Shown here: positions 12,726 to 23,852 of the stretch, piece after piece
How the letters are laid out: every line of letters starts with the position of its first letter
Numbering within the stretch: the stretch's first letter is position 1
NCBI GenBank assembly: GCA_026419785.1
Contig: JAODTK010005784.1
Span: 124,001 to 188,000 of the forward strand
Direction: 5' to 3'
DNA: 64,000 bases
Source: Sclerodactyla briareus
Lineage: Eukaryota > Echinodermata > Holothuroidea > Dendrochirotida > Sclerodactylidae
Translations under genes and position numbers: made by a program
Notes under the pieces: model-generated
What the model was told of the DNA's origin: nothing
Seen by the model: the letters and a program-made list of their open reading frames with translations, nothing else
Database searches by the model: none

Positions 12726-13626
12726 CCCTCCCCCGAATCCCCACCCAAAATCCCACATCAACATTAAATGGGGTTATTGTATCCTCATATAAGAAAGCTG
12801 ATACAAATTTTAACCTGATCAGATCGGGCATTCGGGACTTGGGGGACTTCATCCATCCAGGTCGAGGTAGGTAAAGTTATGCTTTAACAAGACGATCAAA
12901 TGTTTACAGGCAAGGGTGCAGGCCGCTGGAAACAGCCACTTTGTCAGTGTGAATCGACACAAGGTTACAGGGGGTGGTGAGACCCAAATGCAGAAGGACG
13001 GACATGCAATTTCCCCCCTCTCCCCGCCGTTTGTAACTGCTCCAGTCCCCTCCTGCTGCAGTGGACCAGCAGGAGAGGCAGCAGGTACCGTTTTAGGTTT
13101 TGGTACGACCAATCAGGATTCAAACTACAACTCGAAGCGTGGAAAGCCACGAGAACCACTCCGGAAACCAGTGCTGCAAATGTAATGATATGACCCATAT
13201 GGAATTTTTGGTTTTTATTTGCGGGTCGGTGGTTAGTAACTGTTGTCAATGGCTGGGGAAACAATGTCATTTGCATGGAATGGAAGTGGAAAATCAACCT
13301 CCACTTTAAGAGTAATCCGAAATGGGCAGACATTCCGAACCTACTGAGTGGGAAATTTTGAACAAAATTTGGAGAATTCCAACACAAATTAATGTTCAGA
13401 AGAATAAGAACATTAAAAAAGAATTACCAAAGTTGGTTCATGAACGGATACTATGATAAATGAAATTTTGAGCAAGAAGGTGAAGCTGAGTTTGCATAAC
13501 CAAAGCCAGTACAGTAATGTTCACCGATATGATAAAACATTACACCAAATGCTGGATGTGCATTGGAATTTGATGTTTCTTGGATTTTGTGTGATCTATT
13601 AAACCGGATATTAGGTCTCCAAGCTT

Positions 13627-13689
13627 TTAACTTGCCAGGGGGCCACCATCTGAATTTCCCATTTTCAGACCTTTTACAGGAAGCAATTC
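13627..13689 (-). CDS. terminal exon of unidentified multi-exon gene (exon 4 of model)
   Basis: Read on the minus strand, a strong 3' splice site (TTTCCCCCCTCAG) at 13690-13702 is followed by 20 codons and TAA at 13627-13629. It enters in phase 0, which matches the phase-0 exit of the exon at 13844-14004. The joined C-terminus would contain ELLPVKGLKMGNSDGGPLAS. A second frame is open for about 78 codons from the same acceptor, so the frame choice rests on phase. No AATAAA signal was seen within about 200 bases downstream. The protein is not recognised. Confidence 0.4.
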   Translation of the reverse strand, partial: ELLPVKGLKMGNSDGGPLAS

Positions 13690-16600
13690 CTGAGGGGGGA
13701 AAGATGTGATGGACCAGTATTTTAGAGTTGAAGGAAGGCAGCATTAACTCGGACCCTGTCCAGCTTACTACCTAAACATACAGTTACAGAAAAGGGAATT
13801 TTGGAAATCATATAGGACTTCACATATTGCAAATGTGTTATACCTCCATCTTAAGCACATCAAGGGTGATCAACGTGCAAATACCCTTGGTGAGCCGAGC
13901 GCCATCACACAAAGCCTCACGGAATGGCTGGCCGGAGCCACTCTCTAACAGGTCACATCCAGTATGCACAGAATCCGGAGTACAGGGGGAAAAAAGAGTA
14001 CATTCTGCCTGAATAAATGTTCACCTTACTAGGAATGAGAACATATCCTTAATGTTGTGTTATTATGTTAGGGAATAATAAACAAACTCGCGCCTTCGTT
14101 CTCAAATTTTTATTAAAAACCCCTTTGACATTATAATAGTCGGGAAAAGCCTCAGCTGCGCCTCAGGCTTTTCTACCTAGCTATATTATGACATCACCTC
14201 GGTGTTAATATGCAAACAAAGGCCATCGTATATTGTTTCATTCGTCCCTAGATATAACACATCATCCATGTTGATAATCATGGGCACACATGGAGGTTTG
14301 ATAATATGGAACACAACATTGAATGTTGCGCAACTATGGTACACACAACAGTGATGTTGAATACAGGGAACATTTAACAACTTGAGTGTTGAATAATAAT
14401 GGACCACAGACAATGTGTTGATACTATGGAACACACATTGATGTTGATCCATGGGCACCAACTTGATGTTGATCTAACTATGGAAACCCAACAAACATTA
14501 GACTGTTGATAATAGGACCACAACATTGATGTTGAAATACTATGGACACAACAATTGATGGTTGAGAATAGATATGGAACACAACATTGAATGTTGATTA
14601 ATATGGGACACCACATCGCTGTGAATACTAGGTACACAACATTGATGGTGATACGATGGGACACAACATTGATAGTGATAAATATGGAACCACCTTGGAT
14701 GTTGATAGATGGAACACACCATTGATGTTGAATAATTGGAACAGCAACACTGGAATTTGTAACTATGGAACACAAGCAATTGATTTTTCGCTACAACTGG
14801 GGGGCAACACAACATTGATTTTGAATACTAACTGTGGACCCAACCTTTATTTTGCTTTATTATGCGACCCCCATTTATGTTGATAATCTGGCACCACAGT
14901 TGATGTTGAATACTAGAGCCAACTCCAATTGATGTTTATAATATGTACCAACAACACCGAACACCTTAATGTTGAAATATGGAACAACCATATTTGATGT
15001 ATTGATAAAATAGAACCCAACAATGATTTGATACTCTTGACCACTCACATTGATGTTGATTAATATGGAACACAGTTTTTACACACATTGCTGTTCATAC
15101 ATGGAACCCACATTATGGTATTAACCTATGATAGTGGGCATCGGCAACCTATGCGACTGAAGTTCTTGTGACAAGCGAAATTTCCGAATCATGACCTCAA
15201 CTATTACTGGCCTCCACTATCCACATATACAACATGGATAGCAATATACTCATACAAGAACTTGCATTATAGTTGCACCTCTCATTCAAAAGGTTCAGAA
15301 ATGTGGTCAACTACCTACAACTCACCCGAATTCCTTTGAACAGGTCTGTCTTCCAGGGCGGCACAGCTTCTTGGATAGAGCTGTGTGCTCCGTTTTGTCA
15401 TCGGTGTGGATTCAAGTGGAAGATTGGCATGATGGTTATTGGAGTGTAAGCTGAGTTAGACTCAATGCAATTATATAAGTAAGGTCAACAGGATGGTATG
15501 TTCATGGAAGTTGGTAAGGATATGATGGAGTCAATGCAATACATGAAGTAAGGTCCACAGGATTGTTGTTCATGGAATGTAAGACAAGATAGCGTCAATA
15601 CAATTATTTGAGTAAGGTCCACGGATTGTTGTTCATTGGAATGTAAGATATGATGGAGTCAATGTAATTCTATGGGAAGGTCCAGGATTGCTGTTCATGG
15701 AAGGGAAGAGATGATAGAATGTCAAATGCAATTATAGATAAGGTCCAGGGTTGTGTTCATGGACATTGTAAGATTTATGATGGAGTCAATGCAATTATAT
15801 GTGTAGGTCCAGGGTTGATGTTCATGAATGTAAGATATCTAAGTCACGGTCTTGTTTTTCATGGAATGTAAGATATGATAGTGTCAATGCAATTATATGA
15901 GTAAGGCCACAGACTGCTGTCATAGAATGTAAGATATGATAGTGTCAATGCCACTTCATAGTGTAAGGTCCAGGATTGCTATTAATGGAATGAAGATTAA
16001 TAGAGTCAAAGCAATCATATGAGTAAGGTCCAGGATTGATGTTCATGGAATGTAAGATACAGATAGTGTCAATGCAATCATATGTGTAAGGTCCAGGATT
16101 GTGGTTTCCCCATGGGAATGTAAGATATGATAGAGTCAATGACATGTATATGAGTAAGTCCAGGATTGTTGTTCATGGAATGTAATATGAGGAGTCATGC
16201 AATTATATTGAGTAAGTCCAGGATTGTTGTTCATGGAATGAAAGATATGAGGAGTCAAGCAATTTTGAAGGGTAAGTCCCGGATGTTGTTCATGGAATGA
16301 AGATATGATGGAGTCAATTTGCATTATATGAGTAAGTCCAGATGTGTTGTTCATGGAAGTAAGATATGATTAGAGTCGATGCAATCATGTGTGTAAGGTC
16401 CAGGATTGCTGTTCATGGAATGTCAAGATATCTGAGTCACGGTTATTGCTGTTCATGGATGTAAGATATGATAGGGTCAATTTGCAATTATATAAGTAAC
16501 GGTCCAGGGTGGTTTGCTGTTCATGGAATGTAAGATATGATAGAGTCGATCTCAATTATATGAGGAAGTCCAGGGTTGCTGGTCATGGAATGTAAGATAT

Positions 16601-18776
16601 GATTAGAGTCACATGCAATTATATGAGTAAGGTCCAGGATTGTGTCATGGCCATGTAGATATGATAGGTCAATGCAATTATAGGGTAAGGTCCAGGGTTG
16701 CTGTTCATGGAAGGTAAGATATGAGAGTGCCAATGCAATTATATGAGTAAGTTCCAGGATTGGTTCTGGAATGTAAGATATGATAGTGCCAATGCGATAT
16801 ATGAGTAAGGTCAAGGAGTGTCTTAATGGAATGTAAGATATCTAATCCACGGGATTGCTGTTCATGTGAATTCTAAGATAGATAGTGTCAATGCAATGAT
16901 ATATAGAAGGTCCAAGGGATTGCTAATCATGGAATGTAAGATATGACAGAGTCAATGCAATCATATGAGTAAGGTCCAGGACTGCTATTCATCGATTCTA
17001 GGACATGATAGGGGGAGGGTTTTTAAAAAAGGGGTCTCGGATTGCTATTAATGGAACGTAAGAGTCATGCAAATTACTAGAAAATGACATTGTATAAAGG
17101 GGGACTATGAAGCCACATTGTGTATTGGGAGGTCTTATGAAGCAGCATTGTGTGAATGGAATTTAAGAAGTCACATTTAAACAGGAGGACTAAAATCAAA
17201 ATTGTGAACAAGAGAATATAATGACACATGTGTTAAAGGAGGACTATAGAATAGCTTTGTGTAAGTAGAGGAAATTAGGTATTGAATTATGTAACACTGT
17301 TCCTGAGCTTACCAAAGGTCCTGGGGATTACCAAGGTTTTTGTTGGACAGGGGATCTTGGTGATAGCGTTCACCCCAGTCAAAGTGCTCTCTGTTGCCGG
17401 TAGTTCAATGTTACAGCTGTACACGTGGAGACCTGAGCAAAGAACATGAGTGTCAGATAACAGAACGACAGATAGTGTATTGCTTCATGATTAAGCTACA
17501 TAATCGTAAACCTAATGCAGCCACAGATTTACACAATTGGATTCAGGAATGAGATATCATCAACGAGAGACCGCACCACAATCACCCCCCAACACAAAGT
17601 TATTCAGTATGCAATAATTACATTGAGGAACATTGCAAAGATGAAGAATGACTAAATTCTATTGAATGAAAGCTAATCTGTACCATTGCAAACCCAACGA
17701 CGATAGATCGACCCCCAATAAATTGCAGGTTATAGACTTTCAAAAATTGCAGCTGATTACTAGGTAACAGTGTGCAATGTAGCGCAAACAGAACAATCTG
17801 CAACGAATAGTAGACAGCAGGCGTGGTGAACCCAGCAATTTTTTGGATCTTTTTTGAAAGATGCAATTGATTTTCTCTTGAAGAATCAATCGTTTCGATC
17901 AAGGTTGTAATGTGACGAGTGATCGGTGTGTCATGTCATGAGTTCTGAGTAGAAAACACATCCATTGGCATTGAGCAAATGACAGGCTTTCTACACAATT
18001 AAAAAACACAATTAGGATACACAAGAATTGTCAAGGTGTTTAGACACATGGACGATTCATTGCAACATTAGGATAACTCCTCTGCCTGTCCCCGCCCAGT
18101 AGTGTGCAAAGATGCAGTGAATTCCCCTCATTACAAATTTTGGAGTACAGTGTATAATAATAATGACTGAAATTGTGCAGAAAACTAAATAGAACTGTGC
18201 AAGTACAGCTGATTGCAATTTTACATCGCAGTCGTGTATGCGGACGGCTAAACCGCCTCAAGTTGCTTGTGCGCGTTTGAATTTGTGCGCATATACGTAA
18301 ATGCAGGCATTGCGTGTATCCTTAATTGGTCAGCCGGTGTTTAGTATCAGAATAATAACCAGTTATATTTCACTTTCACACACTAATTCTACACATATGT
18401 CACATGGTTTTTATGAAGATGATTGTGGATATGCAGTTCTGATGGGCCCCTACTGGTCAACTTGATTTGTTCTGTAGTGTGCATGGGATGTAGGATGGAG
18501 AGGCAGCCAAGATATTGCTCACGGGCAGGCAGATAGACGGATTTGGACCGCGGGCAATAGACTGCCTATTTTGCTCTAGGCTGTGCAGGCCAGCGGAGAG
18601 GTCTCTTCCAGTCTCTTGAAAGGGCTCACCCAGCAATGAGCATCTCAGCCATCACTCACAGCTTTTTCAAGTCACGGATCTCAACAATGACCAAATCTGA
18701 AAAAGGAGGGAAGGACTCACCATACTGGGGGTCTACATCATCAGCTGGTGGCTTGGTGATGGCAGGCTGGTAAGCA
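13627..18776 (-). CDS. putative four-exon minus-strand gene, 3' part
   Basis: Exons at 18721-18776, 17313-17432, 13844-14004 and 13627-13689 are each flanked by GT-AG sites. They join in matching phases (1, 1, 0) and end in a stop codon, giving about 132 codons of a longer protein whose 5' exons were not firmly found. The open frames are rich in Pro, Thr and Cys. No signal peptide or membrane segment is visible in this part. The largest intron (14005-17312) contains a hairpin, a 28-bp minisatellite, a 62-bp minisatellite and a short 38-bp array. A possible further exon at 19129-19226 fits in phase but contains an in-frame TGA. The function could not be assigned. Confidence 0.42.
13844..14004 (-). 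CDS. Cys-rich internal exon (exon 3 of model)
   Basis: Minus-strand exon with tandem acceptors (TTCAG and, four bases on, GCAG) and a GAG|GTATAA donor at 13843. The frame is open for 53 codons and encodes six cysteines, with the pattern C-x5-C-x8-C near its start (CTLFSPCTPDSVHTGCDLL). The downstream acceptor gives entry phase 1, matching the exon at 17313-17432. The upstream acceptor (exon end at 14008) would give phase 0 and does not match. Splice sites are acceptable rather than strong. Family unknown. Confidence 0.45.
14127..14194. repeat. fold-back hairpin
   Basis: The inner arms GAAAAGCCT and AGGCTTTTC are a perfect inverted repeat around a 12-base loop. The outer arms (ATTATAATAG and CTATATTATG) extend the pairing imperfectly. 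It lies directly beside the 28-bp minisatellite, inside the large intron of the minus-strand model. Confidence 0.6.
14255..15125 (+). repeat. 28-bp minisatellite, about 31 copies
   Basis: The unit is approximately ATGGAACACAACATTGATGT followed by TGATAAT, with spacing of 27-29 bp. Each unit carries the dyad CAACAT-TG-ATGTTG. Copies vary mostly by one-base gaps. The array lies within the intron between the exons at 13844-14004 and 17313-17432. Confidence 0.9.
15440..17065 (+). repeat. 62-bp minisatellite, about 26 copies
   Basis: The unit runs AATGTAAGATATGATAGAGT, CAATGCAATTATATGAGTAA, GGTCCAGGATTGCTGTTCAT, GG. At least three units (near 15834, 16427 and 16838) are a shorter variant, in which AAGATATCT is followed by AAGTCACGG or a close relative and the middle third is missing. 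Because 62 is not a multiple of three, the open frames on the minus strand rotate and are not evidence of coding. Confidence 0.92.
17075..17275 (+). repeat. short ~38-bp tandem array, about five copies
   Basis: Degenerate units of the form GGAGGACTATGAAGCCACAT followed by TGTGTAA repeat from about 17095 to 17265. The array directly abuts the end of the 62-bp array and stops about 40 bases before the exon at 17313. Confidence 0.65.
17313..17432 (-). CDS. internal exon of unidentified gene (exon 2 of model)
   Basis: On the minus strand a 3' splice site (TTCTTTGCTCAG) precedes 120 coding bases, ending at TTTG|GTAAGC, a strong donor. Only one frame is open throughout: it enters in phase 1 and leaves in phase 1. 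The translation includes LHVYSCNIELPATES and TKIPCPTKTLVIPRTF. The entry phase matches the exon at 18721-18776. This exon has the best two-sided splice evidence in the gene model. No family was recognised. Confidence 0.5.
18721..18776 (-). CDS. short internal exon of unidentified gene (exon 1 of model)
   Basis: Minus-strand 56-nt exon between a good acceptor (CTCTACCCCTCTCTAG) and a consensus donor (TATG|GTGAGT). One frame is open, entering in phase 2 and leaving in phase 1. It reads AYQPAITKPPADDVDPQY, after which the split Gly codon is completed by the next exon. Proline and acidic residues are frequent. The upstream exon is uncertain (see 19129-19226). Confidence 0.48.
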
Positions 18777-19128
18777 CTAGAGAGGGGTAGAGAGATACAT
18801 ATTTTTCAAGTACATGGAAGATGTCTCCTGTCTGGGGAATTAGCAACAACTAGCACCAGACTACTTCTCTTAGTTCTCCACACCCTAGGATGGATTATAA
18901 TTTTTTTAAGCAATGAAGCAAAACCACAACTCTGGATTTCCCGTCTCTCCGATAGACAGTAAAACTATGGGAAAAGTTTCACTTCATCCATTCAGCCATG
19001 ATTCAGTCCCAAAAACAATATCTGGGACTCTCAGATCTAAAATGTATCAAACAGTGCAGATTCCCCTTTGTTACTACAATAGTACATCACACAGATCTTT
19101 ACACTATTTAGGCTGGTCTCTGGCTTAC

Positions 19129-19226
19129 AGCTTCTTTGAGTGCCTTGTGTCTCTTTTTCGATGATGAATTCACTCATTGAGGACTGAATGAAGCTGGGCC
19201 ATACAGATTGCCACTGGATTCTCATC
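19129..19226 (-). CDS. possible upstream exon with an in-frame TGA
   Basis: Minus strand: acceptor CACCTGCTCAG, 98 bases, donor AAGCT|GTAAGC. In the frame that would join in phase to the exon at 18721-18776, the translation starts DENPVAICMAQLHSVLNE, meets TGA at 19170-19172, and continues IHHRKRDTRHSKKL. Another frame is open throughout but exits in the wrong phase. The TGA could be a base error, a true stop (making this a terminal exon of something else) or, least likely, a recoded codon. Phase agreement alone happens by chance one time in three. Confidence 0.25.
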
Positions 19227-20034
19227 CTGAGCAGGTGCATCATTTTTATGCCAGTCATCTGTTGATCAGATGACAGTGCAAATCTCCTTTGATAAATTAT
19301 CACACATTGATACCGAGAATGGATCTGGTTTTATTCCTGAAATTACTTCCAGCCCCATCGTTACTATAAAGACATGGAAGGTCTGCTGTACATCTGGCTC
19401 TTCGCAGCTATTGACTTCAAGGGGAGGGGGGCATGATCTCACGGCCCAAAATCATAACTGTGGATGAGAATTGAAGAGAAAAAACAACAACAAAGGAATA
19501 ACTTGAGCTTAGTCAGCCTGATATTAGATTGCTTTGGACTGTCAATGAAGAAGAAAAAAAGATGGTTGATTTATGTATCTGCAACATACATCTAATATCT
19601 CCATGGATCTCTTTTCTAAACACTGACAGTCATTTTCCCAAGCATGTAATAAATTAAATTAAATTAAATGAAAGAGGGTTTATCTATTCTTTTGATTGCA
19701 GAAGCTTTCACATCAGTGTTGGAGGACTGAGGCCGGCCTCACCCTCGAGGCCGTTTTTTTGTCGGCCTTATCCTCGGCCGTGGCATCGGAGGGTGCAGCC
19801 GCCTCGGCCTCGGGTTATGGCCGAAGCGTGTTGCGGCCGGCCACGATTATTTTGCTATTGACATAAAAAATAAATAATAATTTTTATGTCAAAAATGATG
19901 CTCCTGGATTTGATAGATTACACCACCGCGACAACTTAAACTAACAAAGCATACTCGGTGTCACCCAGAATACTGCAATAAATGTGCTTGCCCCACTCAG
20001 CCTGCTCGGTGCACCATGCAAGTCCCACTCCCCA

Positions 20035-20480
20035 GTGCAATACTAGAGTGCCAGCTGCCTAGCGAGCTAGCTGGCCATATACAACTTACGTGCTGAATGC
20101 ACTTGCCCTTCACCGTGCACACATACGTATGTAGCTTTGTGGTTGAAGCGTGAATCCTGCAACCGTGCAGCCCCAACAAATCCCCTGCGCACAGCCGTCA
20201 TGGGGAACTGCTTGAAAGCAACCTCCCACTGCGTCTACCAGCCGCTTTCAGTCTTCCGGCCTCCTCCGGGTCACCGACCAGCCCTGGCCTTATCCATCGC
20301 ACCTAACTCCATGAGGTACCTGCCCAACTGTCCTAGCCAAGAGCTACAAGGCCGTCCTGGCAGGTGGTCCCGTACAGACAGAAGTCGGTGGACAGGATCG
20401 TCGGCGGAAGGCGCGCCATATGCCCGGAGGAGCGCAGTTGTCGATCATGAATCAGCAGCTGACCCGAGCTGATGTCCTTA
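20035..20480 (-). mobile_element. LINE reverse transcriptase C-terminal remnant
   Basis: GC-rich segment whose minus strand shows, across three frames, the usual tail of CR1/L2/RTE-like LINE polymerases. The first part reads RQLRSSGHMARLPP and ends with LYG (family pattern RQLRWxGHVARMP...LYG). The next reads GRPCSSWLGQLGRYLMELG (family pattern GRPxxxWxxQxxxDLxxLG). A last part near 20080-20130 resembles the terminal C-x2-C-G-R-x-C-HS-x2-GLY motif with key cysteines lost. The frame changes and a TAG stop show it is dead, or the sequence is noisy. It is 5' truncated near 20480. Confidence 0.6.
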
Positions 20481-21276
20481 GCTTCTAAGGCCAGTACCTT
20501 TGCACTTATCAGGAGTCACAAACATGTGTAGGCCGGAATATGCCAAAGTGGTCACTATATCAACATATTGTGTAAAGCAAAATCTTGTCTTTAACAGTGC
20601 AGTCACACATGCTCACATCATCCCACGTCTGTGCTCATTGCTGTTGATGTGCAGATCCAAACTTGCAAGGTCTTTTGCACCTTCTTTGGGCGATCGAAAA
20701 CGATCATCTTCCTTAGAAACGTGACACCCCCCCTCCTAGTAAAAAATATACTGTAATTGATTCTAGTGAGGTTCATCTTTATTATGCTCTGTAATTTCGT
20801 TCTATATAGGGTCGAAGAAAAAACAGTAGATACTGAAGAAAAACATCGGATTTGGGTCATTTCGGATCCGGGTCTTTCTGATTTATTGAGACACAATTTG
20901 TTTTCGACTGCACCAACATATGTTCGTCATTCCTTACATTACTGCACAGAGATCATGAGCTTTGCGAAAGTTTCTAACAAAACAGCCTCAGGGGGCAGTA
21001 CATTACAACTTGAAACCTTGTTTTAGCAATATTAAATATTTGAGGTAAATGGTGCAGGTGACTGATAGGGCCATGAGAAAACATAATACTGGGCACAGTT
21101 TCCCTACACTGGTTAAAACAACACCCTCAATGACAAACCCCTGTGATGGCAAAAGCCTAGGTGAATAGTGTGCATCTGCATTAAGGTGATGGTAAAATTG
21201 ATGAGAAGTATAACCTTGTAGCAAATCCACAGGAATTTCAAACATTTGAAAAACTGCATTCAATTTTTTCCTTCTG

Positions 21277-23181
21277 CAGTACTGACCCCCCCGTATAGGA
21301 GGAACCGATCTGGGTTTATCTTGCCGATCCCGATTCCCGCTTTTTTACAAAAAATGTTTCTACCGATCCGATCCGATCGATCTTCTGTATGTGCTTGTAA
21401 TCATGCACGGTAGCGCCACGGCAATCTCCATAGGTATAGGGTAGCGAGACGCGGGAAACCCCTATTCTAATTATGAATGGAACTGTTTGGAACTGTTTGT
21501 TTGTGTTCAAAATCAAATGACGAATGAAAATATGTAGAACAGTATGATTTTTTTTTATGAACAACTTCACTGAAAACGCAAGACAAACCATTGTTAAAAC
21601 CTTAACTATCAGCAGTCGGAAGCCGTACCGGCTTGCGATGTGGTGGTACGGCCCAGCCAGGTATTAACCAGAGCACTTTGCTACGCTAGCGTTTCATATA
21701 TTCATACATGCATACAGGTCAGGTACGTATAATCCCGCCAGAGCGTATGGAATTGTAAACGAGATACAGAGCACCAATCTGACTGGCTTCAGTGGTGGCG
21801 CCAGGATTTCCCCGACGGTGGGGCCGAGGTCACCGACGGGGGCCAAGTTCCCCGACAAGGCTCACCCTACCCCCTAAGTCAAACCTGAATTTTGATGTTT
21901 TATTTTTGAACATTTTTCTTGAAGAATAAAAAACGAAAAAATGAATACCATTGTGGAGAGCAAACGTTTCCCACTCAAATCAGAGCCCTTATTAGTAGAA
22001 TAGGGTCAGATATTTACCAATAACTGCACAGGAAATACCTGGGCACTGCGTCGTGAAGCACATCACTAGACACAGAGGCCAAAAACAGGGATAGACGGCA
22101 GAACGAGCATCCTCTCCAAACGAATTGTAACCGTAATCTCTTGCAGGGACATTGCGAAGATCTCCATAAGGATGGTGTATCCTATCTCTATATCCCACGA
22201 TTGTATAGTCTGTAGGAAGATGATACGTGATCGAAACGCGAGCAAGGAACTCGGCCATACTAAGAAAGATATGAGGTGCGCGAAGCGCGCCGAAAATTTT
22301 CAGCTTCATAATAGGAATTCACTATAAAGAAGTTTGGAAAACTATACTGTCAAAAAGCCTCGATCGGGGCGGGTGTGACATTTTTGGCGTACACTCGGGC
22401 TCCCCGACGAGATGGGAAAAAAATTCCCGACGGGGGGGGCAGGGCTCCCCAAAGAGGGCGGGGCATGGCCCCCACTTGCACCCCTGCTTGCGCCACCCTG
22501 GATTGGTAGTAAGTGGGAGACAGCTGGACTGTCTAGTGCTAAACTGTGAGTGAGTCTCAGTAAGTACGGTCCTTGACTGCCCCGCCGTATTCGACTCGCG
22601 CGGTCTCGGTATTATTTGGGAATTGAAACTTTTATAAACTGTGATTATTGGATACGGCTGTTGAAGACGACAAGTGTTCATACTGTTGATCGCTGAACCT
22701 TTGCTTTTCATGCAAACTAATTTCCCATGTATTGTGTTCCGCCCCCCCCGAGCCCAGGGGCGAAGAAATCACAATTTAATAAAATCGCCGAAAAATCCTA
22801 ATTCGAACGTGACTTGCACGAGCACTGTTGTGATATGTGTGTGCAAGATGGCGTTGGTATGTGTGGAACGGGCGATCAATGTTTCTGACGTCGCCGTGTC
22901 TCGACACTGATTTGTTTACGTATGTCAGGCTCGAGTTCACTCCGCCTGCTGGCCTCAGCGATTCAGAATAAACTGAAGTATTTTGCGTTTTAAGTGACTC
23001 ATGATTGATAGCTGTTTCAGAAACAGCCGGAATTGATTTTCTACGCCTAACTTACAAACAGTTGCAGGATCGGATAGGCAAATCGGTACACTGGAAACTT
23101 TTTACCGATCTCCGGTTCCGATCCGATATGGTGGAAATCGGCCGATACGATCTTCAAGATCGGACGGGTCTACACTAACTG
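21277..23181. mobile_element. candidate nested inverted-end element with ATCGG-rich sub-terminal repeats
   Basis: The left end (CAGTACTGACCC, then GAACCGATC and CCGATCCGATCCGATCGATC) and the right end on the minus strand (TAGTGTAGACCCGTCCGATC, then ATCGGCCGAT and ATCGGATCGG) are related in inverted orientation. Repeated ATCGG/CCGAT words within 100 bp of each end resemble many animal hAT non-autonomous elements. No target duplication was found. A second inverted pair lies inside (CAGTGGTGGCGCCAGG at 21791 and its near-complement at 22490-22505), suggesting serial insertion. Confidence 0.35.
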
Positions 23182-23852
23182 ACGTCAAGATAAAATTTGC
23201 TGCATATCAACTTTCTGTGTGTGTCAATGATATTTTTGGGACTTACAACTTTTCATATTTCTCCCTCATTAGTCATAATGACTAGCTGCAACAGGGGGAG
23301 ACATAACAAAATGATTATGTATTTAAAACACTGGTAATTTACCAATTTATGCCTGTAATAATAGTGCCCCGGCTCGGCATGGGCCCTAGGCCTCGAGGGT
23401 GCAGCCTCGGCCTTGGGGCAGCAGCCCTCGACTACAACACTGTAACACAGTCAGGGGTTAATGAGAAAACATGCCTACATCACCTTCAACATAGTTAAAT
23501 TGAGAACATGACCGAAGGGTTTTGAATGGAGGCAACTGGGATTTGGGAGAAATCATTCACACAAAAAATATTTTCATACAACCATGTTCAGGGAATTACA
23601 GCACAAACAGTAAAATAGAAGGCATGAGCAATACAGCCAATGGAACAAGCTGCAGATAATCTGGATATCTCCGGAGAAGATTTGCGAGTATCTTACCAAC
23701 ACAACATTGAACAATAAGTAGGATGTATCATAAAAAAGTACAAGCCATGGACGAACAGGAGTACAGCTTGAAACCGTCTTCGTTGGAGTTGGCGGGGGGT
23801 ATGATGGTTGGGAGGGATAGTATGAAGCCGTGCGCGGAGAGATGTCACTTAC

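Larger units (their letters stand above)
19714..23442. mobile_element. candidate hAT-like element bounded by inverted ends
   Basis: The left end reads CAGTGTTGGAGGACTGAGGC. The right end, on the minus strand, reads CAGTGTTGTAGTCGAGGGC. Both are followed by GC-rich blocks containing CACCCTCGAGGCC, so the ends match in inverted orientation over at least 8 exact bases plus a related sub-terminal block. The 8-bp flanks (TTTCACAT and TAACACAG) agree at 5 of 8 positions, which could be a decayed target duplication. CAGTGTTG-type ends and 8-bp duplications are typical of hAT elements. No transposase was recognised inside; the interior carries a LINE fragment and a second inverted pair. Confidence 0.45.

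Noticed and set aside
15945..16814. Minus-strand frames with a repeating peptide
   Set aside because: They are produced by the 62-bp array; the unit is not a multiple of three and the frame rotates.
20090..20156. Minus-strand 67-base 'exon' with a good donor, in phase with 19129-19226
   Set aside because: It lies within the LINE C-terminal remnant and is better explained by it; the phase match is by chance.
20199..20472. Plus-strand ATG opening MGNCLKATSHC, similar to the myristoylated/palmitoylated N-terminus of RNF11-type proteins
   Set aside because: The similarity stops after six residues, and the opposite strand of the same stretch carries ordered LINE polymerase motifs, which explains its base composition.
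22848..22919. CAAGATGGCG start followed by TTG|GTATGT, like a YY1-type promoter and first exon
   Set aside because: Only three codons would be coding and no downstream exon on the plus strand was found; the stretch lies within nested transposon ends.
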